Shown in pieces: positions 7,761 through 16,965 of a stretch of 38,238 bases of DNA. The stretch lies in assembly GCA_021813025.1 (NCBI GenBank), contig JAKAME010000005.1, positions 1-38,238 on the forward strand, given 5' to 3'. This DNA is from Microcaldota archaeon (GTDB taxonomy: Archaea > Micrarchaeota > Micrarchaeia > Anstonellales > Anstonellaceae). The translations under genes and the position numbers were made by a program. The notes under the pieces were generated by a model, which did not search any database, had not been told where the DNA came from, and saw only the letters and a program-made list of their open reading frames with translations. Each line of letters opens with the position of its first letter. Position 1 is the first letter of the stretch.

Positions 7761-9089
7761 ATGGGCCGGTGTTTTGCGATGGATGCCAAGTTCGGGCAGC
7801 GAAGAAGGGCCGTCATGTTCGGCATTTTTTGCCTGGCGGCGGCGGTAGTGGCGCTCCTTTTCGTGTCTTACCAGACCGTCACGCTGTTCTACAGCCTCCT
7901 CACGGTCTACATCTTCTTCGTTTTCCTGACCATATGGCTTGACGGGGCGTGGAGGACGATTTCCCCGCCAAAGCCCGCGAAATGGCCCGGAGTGAGCATC
8001 ATAATACCCTCATACAACTCGGCCTCCACGCTAAGGGACTGCGTTGCCGCATGCAAGCGCCTGCGCTATGCTGGAAAGGCCGAGATAATAGTAATTGACG
8101 ACGGCAGCACGGACGGCTCGTGCGAAAGCCTGCGCATTGCAGGCGTGAAGGTTTTCCGCAAGGAAAACGGGGGGAAGGCCTCGGCCATGAATTTCGGGAT
8201 AAAGAAGGCTTCGTACGGGCGGATAGTGTGCGTTGACAGCGACTCCTACCCCCGCGAGGACGCGCTCGAGAAAATGGTCCCGTACATGGAAGAGGACTCA
8301 AAAGTCGGGGCAGTGGTGCTTTTCATCTGCGTGAGCAGGCCGAAAAGCCTGCTTGCGAAGGTGCAGGAGATAGAATACTGGGTTTCGTACGGCTTCTTCC
8401 TCAAGGCGCTTGATTCCATAGGCGGGCTATACGTCACCCCGGGGCCGATGGCCCTCTACCGCAGGGAGGTGTTCGAGAAACTCGGCGGGTTCGAGGAGAA
8501 GAACATAACCGAAGACATGGAGATAGCCCTGCGCATGCAGAAAAACGGCTGGAAGATACGCGCATGCCACCAGTCGGTGGTCTACACCGAGGCCCCTGAC
8601 ACGCTGCAGGGGGTTTTCAGGCAGCGCTTCCGCTGGTTCCGCGGCGGGTTTGCGAACGTGATAAAGTATTTCGACATGTTCTTCAACGAGAAATTCGGCG
8701 CGTTCGGGTTTTTCGTCCTGCCGCTCATCCTTGTAGCCGGATTCTTCGCCTCCACGTTCATGCTCTGGATTCTGGCGAGCTGGGCGAAAAGCGCGCTAAG
8801 CCTCGTGCTGCCCTCGCTCGGCAACATGAAAACCCTCGGCGACTTCATCGTTTCCGCGCCAGGCTCGCTGGACTACATGGCCGTTGATTCTGTTTTCATA
8901 TTCAGCATCTTCTGCACGCTGATATGGTGCTTCTTCGTCTACAAGAGCTTCCAGATAACCGGCAACCGGTTCGGGCCGAAGCACGCCGTTCCCATGGCCC
9001 TTCTGCTGTTCGCATTCCCGCTTTTCCTCGGATTCACCTTCCTTGCGAGCTATGCGGCGGAATTCACCGGGCTGAAGCGCGGCTGGTAG
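7761..9089 (+). CDS. Processive family 2 glycosyltransferase (cellulose/hyaluronan-synthase-like), multi-TM
   Basis: VSIIIPSYNSASTLRDCV, IIVIDDGSTDGS, GKASAMNFGIKKASYGRIVCVDSDS, ITEDMEIALRM, RQRFRWFRG (QRFRW); C-terminal TM helices. Confidence 0.88.
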   Translation: MGRCFAMDAKFGQRRRAVMFGIFCLAAAVVALLFVSYQTVTLFYSLLTVYIFFVFLTIWLDGAWRTISPPKPAKWPGVSIIIPSYNSASTLRDCVAACKRLRYAGKAEIIVIDDGSTDGSCESLRIAGVKVFRKENGGKASAMNFGIKKASYGRIVCVDSDSYPREDALEKMVPYMEEDSKVGAVVLFICVSRPKSLLAKVQEIEYWVSYGFFLKALDSIGGLYVTPGPMALYRREVFEKLGGFEEKNITEDMEIALRMQKNGWKIRACHQSVVYTEAPDTLQGVFRQRFRWFRGGFANVIKYFDMFFNEKFGAFGFFVLPLILVAGFFASTFMLWILASWAKSALSLVLPSLGNMKTLGDFIVSAPGSLDYMAVDSVFIFSIFCTLIWCFFVYKSFQITGNRFGPKHAVPMALLLFAFPLFLGFTFLASYAAEFTGLKRGW

Positions 9090-9150
9090 GAGAAAGGGAG
9101 CGCAGAAAAAAGCGCGGATGGCGCGTGAGAAAGGCTTTGGAAGATGATTT

Positions 9151-10425
9151 TTATTTTCCAAACACAAGCGCTTTCTCCCCCAGATATTTCGCCTTCTTTC
9201 CCAATTCCTCCTCTATGGAAAGCAGGCGGTTGTATTTGGCCGTGCGCTCGCCCCGGCAGGGCGCGCCGGACTTGAGCTGGCCGAAAGCCAGGCCAACGGC
9301 CAAATCCGCAATGGTCGTGTCCTCGGTTTCTCCTGAGCGGTGGGACACCATGACGCCCATGTGATGCGCCTTGCAGTACTGGGCGCACTCGATTGCCTCT
9401 GACAAGGTGCCGATTTGGTTGACTTTGAGGAGAAGGCAGGAAATGGCCTTTGCCTCGCGTGCTTTCTTCAGCCGCCTCAAGTTCGTCACAGTGAGGTCGT
9501 CCCCCACTATTTGCGTGCGAGAGCCTATGCTTGCATTCAATTCGCCGAAATGGGCGTAATCCTCCTCGTCAAACGGGTCCTCGAGCGAGACAAGGGGATA
9601 GGAGGAGGCAAGCGAGCGCCAATAATCCACCATCCCGTCCGCATCCTGCTCGCCGCCGTCTATTGAGTAGCGGCTGCTTTTTGCATCAAAAAATGAACTG
9701 GCGGCCGCATCCATTGCAAGCTTCACTTTTTTGGAATAGCCGGCCTCGGTTATTGCGTCCTCAAGCAGGTCGAGGGCTTCGCGGCTGGTTTGCAGCATGG
9801 GCGCGAATCCGCCCTCGTCGCCCACGTTTTTGCCCGAGGGGCCGTAGCGCTTGGCAATGAGCGAGCCCAAGGCATGATAGACCTCGGTGCCTGCTTGCAG
9901 CGCCTCGCTGAACTTGGAAAACCCGACAGGCGCGAGCATGCATTCCTGCACTGCCAGGCCTGAGCCTGCGTGCTTGCCTCCGTTAATCACATTGAGGAAG
10001 GGGATGGGAAGGATGGCGCCGCCAAGAAGCGAATAGGGAGAGACGCCTTTTGATGCGGCTGCCGCCTGCCACACGGCCATTGAAACTGCAGTTGTGGCAT
10101 TGGCCCCAAGGCGCGATTTGTTTTGGGTGCCGTCCAATTCGACGAGAATGGAGTCGATTTTTTCCTGATTTGCCGCAGGCTTGCCTGCAAGAGCCTTGGA
10201 AATGGCCCCGTTCACGTTTGCAACGGCGCGGCTCACTCCTTTTCCTCCCCAAGCCTTGCCCCCGTCGCGCAGCTCAAGGGCCTCGAACGTGCCCGTGGAT
10301 GCGCCTGAAGGGGCATAGGCGCGCGCATGAGTGCCGTCCGAGAGGACGACCTGCGCCTCAACGGTCGGGTTGCCGCGCGAATCAAGGCGCGCAGACGCGC
10401 GCACCGAGCGGATGGTGGCCGGCAT
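9151..10425 (-). CDS. eno: Enolase
   Basis: SARLDSRGNPTVEAQVVL; GAIPIPFLNVINGGKHAGSGLAVQE; GDEGGFAP; EDPFDEEDY; QIVGDDLTVTN; LLLKVNQIGTLSEA; SHRSGETEDT. Confidence 0.97.
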   Translation of the reverse strand: MPATIRSVRASARLDSRGNPTVEAQVVLSDGTHARAYAPSGASTGTFEALELRDGGKAWGGKGVSRAVANVNGAISKALAGKPAANQEKIDSILVELDGTQNKSRLGANATTAVSMAVWQAAAASKGVSPYSLLGGAILPIPFLNVINGGKHAGSGLAVQECMLAPVGFSKFSEALQAGTEVYHALGSLIAKRYGPSGKNVGDEGGFAPMLQTSREALDLLEDAITEAGYSKKVKLAMDAAASSFFDAKSSRYSIDGGEQDADGMVDYWRSLASSYPLVSLEDPFDEEDYAHFGELNASIGSRTQIVGDDLTVTNLRRLKKAREAKAISCLLLKVNQIGTLSEAIECAQYCKAHHMGVMVSHRSGETEDTTIADLAVGLAFGQLKSGAPCRGERTAKYNRLLSIEEELGKKAKYLGEKALVFGK

Positions 10426-10433
10426 GGGCTACC

Positions 10434-11057
10434 TCAGGCCTTCCAGGCGCTCAGGGGGGTGTCGGAAGCGGCCAGGCGGGCTGCGCGCCCCCCGAAGAGC
10501 GGCACGTGGGGCACTTTTCCGTCTCCCGCCCGCCAGCCCAGATAGGCGAAAATGAGAATGTGCAGGGCGAGAACGATAACGAAGAGGCCGGCCACCTGCG
10601 CGAAGGGGGCTACGGACACGGCTCCGCTCAGGGAGAGAAGGCCCACGAGCGCCAGCACAAGATAGATGACTATGAAGAACCACGAGAGCATGCTGGCCTG
10701 CAGGAAGTGGAAGCGCAGCCATCGCTGGGAAGAGAGGGGCGGGCTGAGGTGGGACCAGAACCACCGCGTCTGGCCGAAGAGCGAGTAGCATCGCTTGCCA
10801 AGCGCAAGCATCTCCAGCGTCTGCGCGTCATTGAGCTTGGGCTCGACTGCGGCAGGGACCGGAATGACCGAGGAGAGGGAATAGGCGGAGGCGGCGCCCG
10901 ATTGGGATGCGGGCCGCCATGCGGAGGATGAGGGCATGGACTGGGAGGGGCGGGCGGAGGCGAACGCCGGCCGGACCGAGCTGAAGCCCGGCTTTGGCGC
11001 AGGCTTTGACGGGCGGCGGCTGGCGCGCCGCCGATGAGACGGATGCTTGGATGCCAT
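10434..11057 (-). CDS. Hypothetical protein: disordered S/P/R-rich N-terminus plus two-TM C-terminal region
   Basis: ORF with hydrophobic segments SWFFIVIYLVLALVGLL and VAGLFVIVLALHILIFAYLG; candidate TATA (TTTATTTAAAG) upstream. Confidence 0.6.
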   Translation of the reverse strand: MASKHPSHRRRASRRPSKPAPKPGFSSVRPAFASARPSQSMPSSSAWRPASQSGAASAYSLSSVIPVPAAVEPKLNDAQTLEMLALGKRCYSLFGQTRWFWSHLSPPLSSQRWLRFHFLQASMLSWFFIVIYLVLALVGLLSLSGAVSVAPFAQVAGLFVIVLALHILIFAYLGWRAGDGKVPHVPLFGGRAARLAASDTPLSAWKA

Positions 11058-11102
11058 AAGACGGCTAAAGAGCGCAAAGTCTTTAAATAAAACGAAACCG
11101 GC

Positions 11103-11200
11103 GAGGGGGCTCCCTCAAGACGCCTTCGGCGTCTTGGGGCACCGCCGGCTCTCCAGAGCCGGCGATTGTCCTCCTGACCGCCCCCGCCGCTACGGGCGGT
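11103..11200. other. Array of four consecutive GC-rich hairpins in a divergent intergenic region; candidate structured ncRNA
   Basis: GAGGG/CCCTC; CAAGACGCC/GGCGTCTTG; CGCCGGCTCT/AGAGCCGGCG; ACCGCCC/GGGCGGT. Confidence 0.4.
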
Positions 11201-11249
11201 CCCTCCGGTCCCGGCCCCCGACGTATCCATTTTAAACCTACCCGCCCTA

Positions 11250-11483
11250 ATGGATTACAATACATCGGCCTTAGGCCAATATCCAATTTCAGGTGATATT
11301 TTGATTTGCGAGCGTTGCTCAAACCAGGTGCACTACGCAGAGAAGTGCGAATACTGCAAGAAAAGCGTCTGCTTAAGCTGCGTGAAAAGCGCCAAGCGCA
11401 TAAAGAAGACCAGCCGCCTCTCAATCTGCAAGGGATGCTGGGGAAACTTGCGCGCAAGAAAGCAGTTCAAGGCAGTGAATTAG
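11250..11483 (+). CDS. Small zinc-ribbon/treble-clef-like protein
   Basis: CERCSNQVHYAEKCEYCKKSVCLSCVKSAKRIKKTSRLSICKGCW; TATA-like ATTTTAAA about 15 bp upstream. Confidence 0.65.
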   Translation: MDYNTSALGQYPISGDILICERCSNQVHYAEKCEYCKKSVCLSCVKSAKRIKKTSRLSICKGCWGNLRARKQFKAVN

Positions 11484-11502
11484 AACTGGCCGGAAGCGGA
11501 TT

Positions 11503-11886
11503 ATGAAAAGCAAAAGCGAACGGCTCATCCAAGTGTGCCCCAACTGCGGCCATAGGGTCAAGACCAGCGATTTCTTCAGCAAGAATTGGCTTGCGTGGGA
11601 GGGCCAGCAAGCAATAAGCGGCGTTTTCACCTGCCCAAAATGCGGATATTACGGATTGCCGGTCGAGGTGAAGGAGCGCGACCTGCCCAAGATTAAATTC
11701 TCGAACAAGCCCATGGGGCGCCCGGTCTTCAGGAAGATGAATTGGCTTTCGTATCTGATGCTGCTGGGCGTCCTTGGGTGGATTTTGTTCCTGTTAATTT
11801 TTGCCTTCCCGGTCGTGGTGGCGCTCGCAGTCTTGCTGGCCATACTGGCCGCCATCAAATGGCTGTTCAGGCCCGCTTCCTCGTGA
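11503..11886 (+). CDS. Zinc-ribbon membrane protein
   Basis: CPNCGHRV...CPKCGYYGLP plus C-terminal hydrophobic helices. Confidence 0.65.
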   Translation: MKSKSERLIQVCPNCGHRVKTSDFFSKNWLAWEGQQAISGVFTCPKCGYYGLPVEVKERDLPKIKFSNKPMGRPVFRKMNWLSYLMLLGVLGWILFLLIFAFPVVVALAVLLAILAAIKWLFRPASS

Positions 11887-12301
11887 ATTTCAGGCTTTCC
11901 GAATTGATGCAGAATCTTTTTCCCGTTGGTTTGGGCCCGTCGCCGAACACGTGGCCAAGATGGCCTCCGCATTTGGCGCACACAACCTCGGTGCGGGCCA
12001 TGCCCAGAGACTTGTCCTCGTGCAGCTCCACCTTTTTCTCATCAAGAGCGGCCCAGAAGGCCGGCCAGCCGCAGTGGGAGTCGTATTTGGCTTCTGAGGA
12101 AAAAAGCGGGTTGCCGCAGGCTGCGCAGGAATAGACGCCCTGCCCGAAGTGGGAGTCGTATTGGCCGCTGAAGGGCAGTTCGGTGCCTTTCTCGCGCAGC
12201 ACGCGGAATTGGCTGGGGCTGAGTTGCTTGCGCCATTCGGCGTCGGATTTGAGGATTTTTTGCCCTTGATTTCCGGTTTTGGCGGTTTTTCGTCCTGCCA
12301 T
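11867..12301 (-). CDS. msrB: Peptide methionine-(R)-sulfoxide reductase MsrB
   Basis: GVYSCAACGNPLFSSEAKYDSHCGWPAFW...CAKCGGHLGHVFGDGP...RFCINS; 3' overlap of 20 bp with the convergent neighbour. Confidence 0.93.
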   Translation of the reverse strand: MAGRKTAKTGNQGQKILKSDAEWRKQLSPSQFRVLREKGTELPFSGQYDSHFGQGVYSCAACGNPLFSSEAKYDSHCGWPAFWAALDEKKVELHEDKSLGMARTEVVCAKCGGHLGHVFGDGPKPTGKRFCINSESLKFTRKRA

Positions 12302-12310
12302 CGCACAGCC

Positions 12311-15300
12311 TCAGAGCTTTGCCATCGCGATTTTGAGCTTCATCTCCTCGATTTCCCATTCCTTCACCAGCGCATCGGCAGGGGAATGGCCCTTGAGGTG
12401 GATGGTTTTCGCGCTTACGGTCGATTGAAGCGTTGCCATCTGTTTTTCGGCGGCAGAGAGAAGCTCCTTCGCGCCTGCAAGCCACACGTCCACGGGCTGG
12501 CCGGGGGAGAGGCCCATCTCCTTGCGCATCATCTGCATGCGCCTGCCTATTTCCCTGCCCAAGCCCTCGGAATAGAGCGCATCATCCATCACGCTGCAAA
12601 CATAGACTGTGCCTGAATCGAAAGGCGCGAGGGCGTAGCCTTCGGCTGTTTCGCTCACAGACGCCATGGCAGGCTCTATTTCCCACTTGTTCTCGACTTT
12701 CCATGGCTGCGGCCCGCGCAGGCCTTCGAGGATTTGCTCGGGGGCCAGCTTGGCGAGAGCAGCCAGCACCGCTGGCGAGTCGCCCTTGAACTTGGCGCCT
12801 ATTTTTGTCTTGTCAAGAGAAACATCGAATTTGGATTGGGGGGGAGCGAGGCGCGCATGGCGCACGTTGCAAAGCGCTGCGATGAGGTCTGAGAGGCGCT
12901 CGGCGGCATTCTTCACTTCGGTAGAAGAGGAGGATATGCAGAGATGCTCGGCAGGCCAGCGCAGCTTGAGGTTGGCTTTCGCGCGCGCATTGGCGGCCGC
13001 ATTGACGATGACGCGCGCATGGGTCATCTGGGTTTCAAGAAGCGGGTCGCGCCAGGCAGGATTGGGGGCGGGCCATGCAAGGAAGCTGACCGAATCCTCT
13101 TTCACGTAAGGTTTGAAGACTGCAAGATAGAGGTGCTCGGCAGTGAAGGGGGCGTATGGATAGAGAAGCTGCACTGCGGTGAGCAGGCTTTCATAAAGAG
13201 TGAACAGGCCGGCAGCAGCCTTGCGGTCCTCGCCAAGCCTTTGCTTGAGGCGCTTGAGATAGAAGCGGCTGACGTCTTCAACCAGGAATTCCTGCAGGGC
13301 GTAGAGGCCCTCGTGAGGCGCGTAGCCCTCGAACGACTGGCTGACTTTCTCGATTAAGCCCTGCGTGCGGGAGCGCAGCCAGCGGTCCTCCGGCTCGAAA
13401 TCTGCCTCTTCCACCAGCTTGCCTGCGGGCTTGTATGACTGCGCCATCCAGCTGCCGACATTGAGCACGATGTCAAGCACGCGCTTGCGCTCGTCAAGCT
13501 CGCGGTAGGAGAAGCGCAAGTCGTCCCATACCGTTGCGGAGAGGCCCCAGAGGCGGAAGGCGTCAGCGCCGTATTTGCCCAAAATCTCCTCTAGCGGAAC
13601 GAAGTTGCCGACCGATTTGGACATCTTCTCCCCCTTCTCGTCAACGAAAAACCCGTGCATGAGCACTGTCTTGTACGGGGACTCGTTGTTTAGCACCATG
13701 CCGCAGCCCAGGAGCGAGTAGAACCAGCCGCGAGTCTGGTCCTTGCCCTCGGTGATGAATTCCGCCTGCAGCTGGCCGTTCTTGGACCATGCGGCAGCCT
13801 CCGCTTCCCCAAGCTGGGCCCATGCGGCAGTGCCTGAATCAAACCACACGTCAAGGATGTCGGGCACGCGGCGCATGGTGCCTCCGCACTCGCAGGCGAG
13901 CGTGATGGAATCAATGAACGGGCGGTGAAGCTCTGGAAGGTCCGGAGCTGACGGGACAAAAGCCGCGACTGGAGGGCGGCCGGCCGCAGGTGTTGGCGCC
14001 CCGCCGGCCGGGCCTGTGCCGGCGGCGCCCGGGCCGGCGCCTGTTCCAGCAAGCAATTCTGCCTTCGAGCCGATTACTTTTCTTTTTCCGCACTCCTTTT
14101 TCTCGCAAACCCAGATTGGCAGGGGCGCGCCCCAGTAGCGCTGGCGGCTGATGCACCAGTCGGGGGCCGAGGAAACAAAGTCGCGGAACCTTGTCTTGGC
14201 GAAATCAGGCTGGAAGCGGATGTTTTTGTCCACCTCTTCCAGCATGCGCTCCTTCAATTTTGAAATTGAGACAAACCACTGGTTTGTTGCAATGAAAATC
14301 AGGGGGCTATGGCAGCGCCAGCAGTGGGGGTAGCGGTGGGTGATTTGCCCCTGATGGATGAGCGCGCCGCAGGTTTCCAAATCGGAGATTATCAATGAGT
14401 TTGATTCACGCGCGCTGCGGCCCACATACTGGCCTGCTTCGGCAGTGTAGAGGCCGGCTGCGTCCACTGGAGATAAGAGGGGAATGCCGGCGCGCCGGCC
14501 CACTATGAAGTCTTCAGGCCCATGCCCGGGGGCGCAGTGGACAAGGCCTGAGCCGTCCTCCATGGTGACGAATTCGTCTGAAAGCACCACCTTGCGCTCG
14601 TAGTCATGGCCGATTTTCGACTGGAGCGGATGCTCGTAGCGCAAACCCTCCAGCTTCTTGCCCGACGTCTCGCCCAATAGGATGGGCGAAACTAAGGGCT
14701 CGAAGGCCATCACCGCATCAAGGCGCTCTTTTGCAACAATCCAGACTTCCTCCCTCACCTTCACTTTCACATAGGAGTGGGTTGGGTGCACCATCACTCC
14801 CATGTTGCCCACCAGAGTCCATGGAGTGGTGGTCCAAATCACGAGAAATTCGTTCGGAGTGTCCTTGACCTTGAACTTGACGTAAATTGAAGGGTCGGTC
14901 TCCTCCTCGTATTCAAGCTCGTAGTTGGCAAGCGTTGTCTCGCAGCGCACGCACTGGGGCACCACGTAGTGGCCGGGCGTGAGCAGGCTCTTTCGCTCGG
15001 CAGCCTGTATGGTGCGCCAAATCGCCTCGATGTAGGAATCGTGGTAGGTGACGTAGGGGCGCTCCCAGTCCATCCAACCCCCGCAGCGCTCGAACTGGGT
15101 TGAAATTACCCCGATGTATTGGGTGGCGAAGCGCTTGCACTCGGCAATGAATTTGGCCACGCCTATTTTGCTTTCAATTTCCTTCTTGTTGGCTATCTTG
15201 AGCTCCTGCTCCACCTTGACTTCGATGGGCAGGCCGTGGGTGTCAAAGCCCGGCTGGTCGCGCACGTTGAATCCGCGCGCCCGCCAGTAGCGCAAAAACG

Positions 15301-15478
15301 AGTCCTTGAGGCATTTGTTCCAGGCCGTGCCGGGATGGATTTGGCCCGTGGCGTAGGGGGGGCCGTCCACAAAATAGAATTTCGGCCCGCCCGCATTCCT
15401 TGCCTTGAGCTTGCGGTAAATCTGGTTGGCCTTCCAGTAGGCCATGATGTTGGTTTCAAGCGATACGAGGTCGGCCAT
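12311..15478 (-). CDS. ileS: Isoleucyl-tRNA synthetase, with G/A/P-rich insert
   Basis: PPYATGQIHPGTAWNK (HIGH-type), ...RDQPGFDTHGLPIE, GEKMSKSVGNFV (KMSKS); about 1055 aa. Confidence 0.95.
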   Translation of the reverse strand: MADLVSLETNIMAYWKANQIYRKLKARNAGGPKFYFVDGPPYATGQIHPGTAWNKCLKDSFLRYWRARGFNVRDQPGFDTHGLPIEVKVEQELKIANKKEIESKIGVAKFIAECKRFATQYIGVISTQFERCGGWMDWERPYVTYHDSYIEAIWRTIQAAERKSLLTPGHYVVPQCVRCETTLANYELEYEEETDPSIYVKFKVKDTPNEFLVIWTTTPWTLVGNMGVMVHPTHSYVKVKVREEVWIVAKERLDAVMAFEPLVSPILLGETSGKKLEGLRYEHPLQSKIGHDYERKVVLSDEFVTMEDGSGLVHCAPGHGPEDFIVGRRAGIPLLSPVDAAGLYTAEAGQYVGRSARESNSLIISDLETCGALIHQGQITHRYPHCWRCHSPLIFIATNQWFVSISKLKERMLEEVDKNIRFQPDFAKTRFRDFVSSAPDWCISRQRYWGAPLPIWVCEKKECGKRKVIGSKAELLAGTGAGPGAAGTGPAGGAPTPAAGRPPVAAFVPSAPDLPELHRPFIDSITLACECGGTMRRVPDILDVWFDSGTAAWAQLGEAEAAAWSKNGQLQAEFITEGKDQTRGWFYSLLGCGMVLNNESPYKTVLMHGFFVDEKGEKMSKSVGNFVPLEEILGKYGADAFRLWGLSATVWDDLRFSYRELDERKRVLDIVLNVGSWMAQSYKPAGKLVEEADFEPEDRWLRSRTQGLIEKVSQSFEGYAPHEGLYALQEFLVEDVSRFYLKRLKQRLGEDRKAAAGLFTLYESLLTAVQLLYPYAPFTAEHLYLAVFKPYVKEDSVSFLAWPAPNPAWRDPLLETQMTHARVIVNAAANARAKANLKLRWPAEHLCISSSSTEVKNAAERLSDLIAALCNVRHARLAPPQSKFDVSLDKTKIGAKFKGDSPAVLAALAKLAPEQILEGLRGPQPWKVENKWEIEPAMASVSETAEGYALAPFDSGTVYVCSVMDDALYSEGLGREIGRRMQMMRKEMGLSPGQPVDVWLAGAKELLSAAEKQMATLQSTVSAKTIHLKGHSPADALVKEWEIEEMKLKIAMAKL

Positions 15479-15495
15479 GCAAATCAGCTATTTGT

Positions 15496-15885
15496 TCATT
15501 CCTCGACCGCCATTTCAGGCTCAGGCTCGCTGCCCCTCAGGGTGGTGCGCTCCAGCAGCCAGTCGATGGCCGGGGGGAGCAGGAGGGCTGCGGAGAGCAG
15601 GGTGGCCATCTGCGAGGTCCAGCCCGAGCGGGCGAACAGCCAGCCAATGAGGCCCCACGCGGCCGCTACCAGCACCGCATAATGCAGCAGGGGCTCGATG
15701 TGCTTCCTGCCCGCCTCCTGCCGCCATGACTGCAGTATGTGGTAGCCGCACACGGCTGCCGCCGGCGCTGCGGCAAAGGCTATGGCCGGCGCGCCGGCAA
15801 GCCATTTGAGCTGCCAAGCCAAGACAGCCAGCAGCAGGCCGGCAGCCAGCGCATAGGCGGCCCGCGTGTCCTCAGAATCGGTCAT
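15496..15885 (-). CDS. Hypothetical four-TM-type membrane protein
   Basis: 129-aa hydrophobic ORF ending just upstream of ileS. Confidence 0.5.
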   Translation of the reverse strand: MTDSEDTRAAYALAAGLLLAVLAWQLKWLAGAPAIAFAAAPAAAVCGYHILQSWRQEAGRKHIEPLLHYAVLVAAAWGLIGWLFARSGWTSQMATLLSAALLLPPAIDWLLERTTLRGSEPEPEMAVEE

Positions 15886-15970
15886 GGTGGATAACCTCGG
15901 ATGGAAATAACCTCGGAATTATGAATAGGGATAGGGCGGGGAAGGTATTTAATGTTTGTTTCGGGATAAG

Positions 15971-16960
15971 ATGGGTATGTCATCTGATTCTCCCATCGAC
16001 ATTACCCCATGGACCGAGAAATACCGCCCCCACCGCCTTGAGGACATCATCGGCCAGAAGGACGTGGTAAAGTCCATGATGGGTTTTGTGAAGGCAGGGA
16101 ACATGCCTCATTTGCTTCTGGCAGGCCCGCCCGGCTGCGGCAAAACAACCGCCACGCTTGCCCTGGCGCGCGAGCTTTATGGAGAGCAGGTCCATGAGTG
16201 CCTTCTTGAAATGAACGCCTCTGACGAGCGCGGCATAGACGTGGTTCGCGGGAAGATAAAGGATTTCGCCCGCACGCTGTCTTTGGCAAAAGTGCCTTTC
16301 AAGCTGATTTTTCTTGATGAAGCCGATTCACTGACCGCAGACGCGCAGTCCGCATTGCGCCGCACCATGGAAATGTATGTCACAAATACGCGCTTCATTC
16401 TTGGCGCAAATTACTCATCCAAAATAATCGAGCCAATCCAGTCCCGCTGCTCTGTGTTCCGCTTCAGGCCCCTGTCTCATGAGGAAATGAAGGCAATGGT
16501 GGAGCGCATCGCCAAAAAAGAGGGCTTGAAATTGGAGGAAAAGGCGTATGAGGCGCTTTTCTATGTGTCTGAAGGAGACATGAGACGGCTGATTAACGCC
16601 TTGCAGGGGGCTGCCCTGCACGGGCCGCACATCAGCGAGGAGAGCGTGTTCAAATTCGCCTCCCGCGCGCGACCAAAGGAAATTCTTGAAATGATGGAAT
16701 TCGCGCTTTCCGGCAAATTCGTGGAGGCCCGCAAGCATCTTCATACTTTGATGGTGAATTACGGCCTGTCCGGAGAAGATGTTTTGGTGCAGATGTACCG
16801 CGAAATTGACAATGTGAAGATAGATGAAAAGGCAAAGGCCGACCTCATCGACCGGATTGGGGAATACAACTTCAGAGTGGTGGAAGGGGCGAATGAAGTC
16901 ATTCAGCTTGAGGCGTGCTTGGCGCAATTGGCAGTGATTGGGAAGGAGAAGAAAGGGTGA
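15971..16960 (+). CDS. rfcS: Replication factor C small subunit (clamp loader), no intein
   Basis: PWTEKYRPHRLEDIIGQ; LLLAGPPGCGKTTATLALAREL; ELNASDERGID-type motif; FLDEADSLTADAQSALRRTME; SRCSVFRF. Confidence 0.96.
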   Translation: MGMSSDSPIDITPWTEKYRPHRLEDIIGQKDVVKSMMGFVKAGNMPHLLLAGPPGCGKTTATLALARELYGEQVHECLLEMNASDERGIDVVRGKIKDFARTLSLAKVPFKLIFLDEADSLTADAQSALRRTMEMYVTNTRFILGANYSSKIIEPIQSRCSVFRFRPLSHEEMKAMVERIAKKEGLKLEEKAYEALFYVSEGDMRRLINALQGAALHGPHISEESVFKFASRARPKEILEMMEFALSGKFVEARKHLHTLMVNYGLSGEDVLVQMYREIDNVKIDEKAKADLIDRIGEYNFRVVEGANEVIQLEACLAQLAVIGKEKKG

Positions 16961-16965
16961 AAGGG

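Noticed and set aside
10050-10931. Plus-strand 293-aa ORF
   Set aside because: Opposite enolase and its downstream gene; translation lacks family-like features
11100-11225. RNase P RNA or SRP RNA in the hairpin-rich intergenic region
   Set aside because: Too short and lacks recognisable conserved core motifs on either strand; kept only as an unknown ncRNA candidate
12311-15478. Frameshift or split in ileS
   Set aside because: Single full-length ORF with HIGH-type and KMSKS motifs; the odd G/A/P-rich segment is in frame
15971-16960. Intein in rfcS
   Set aside because: Walker A/B and SRC motifs are contiguous with normal spacing; protein is of ordinary length
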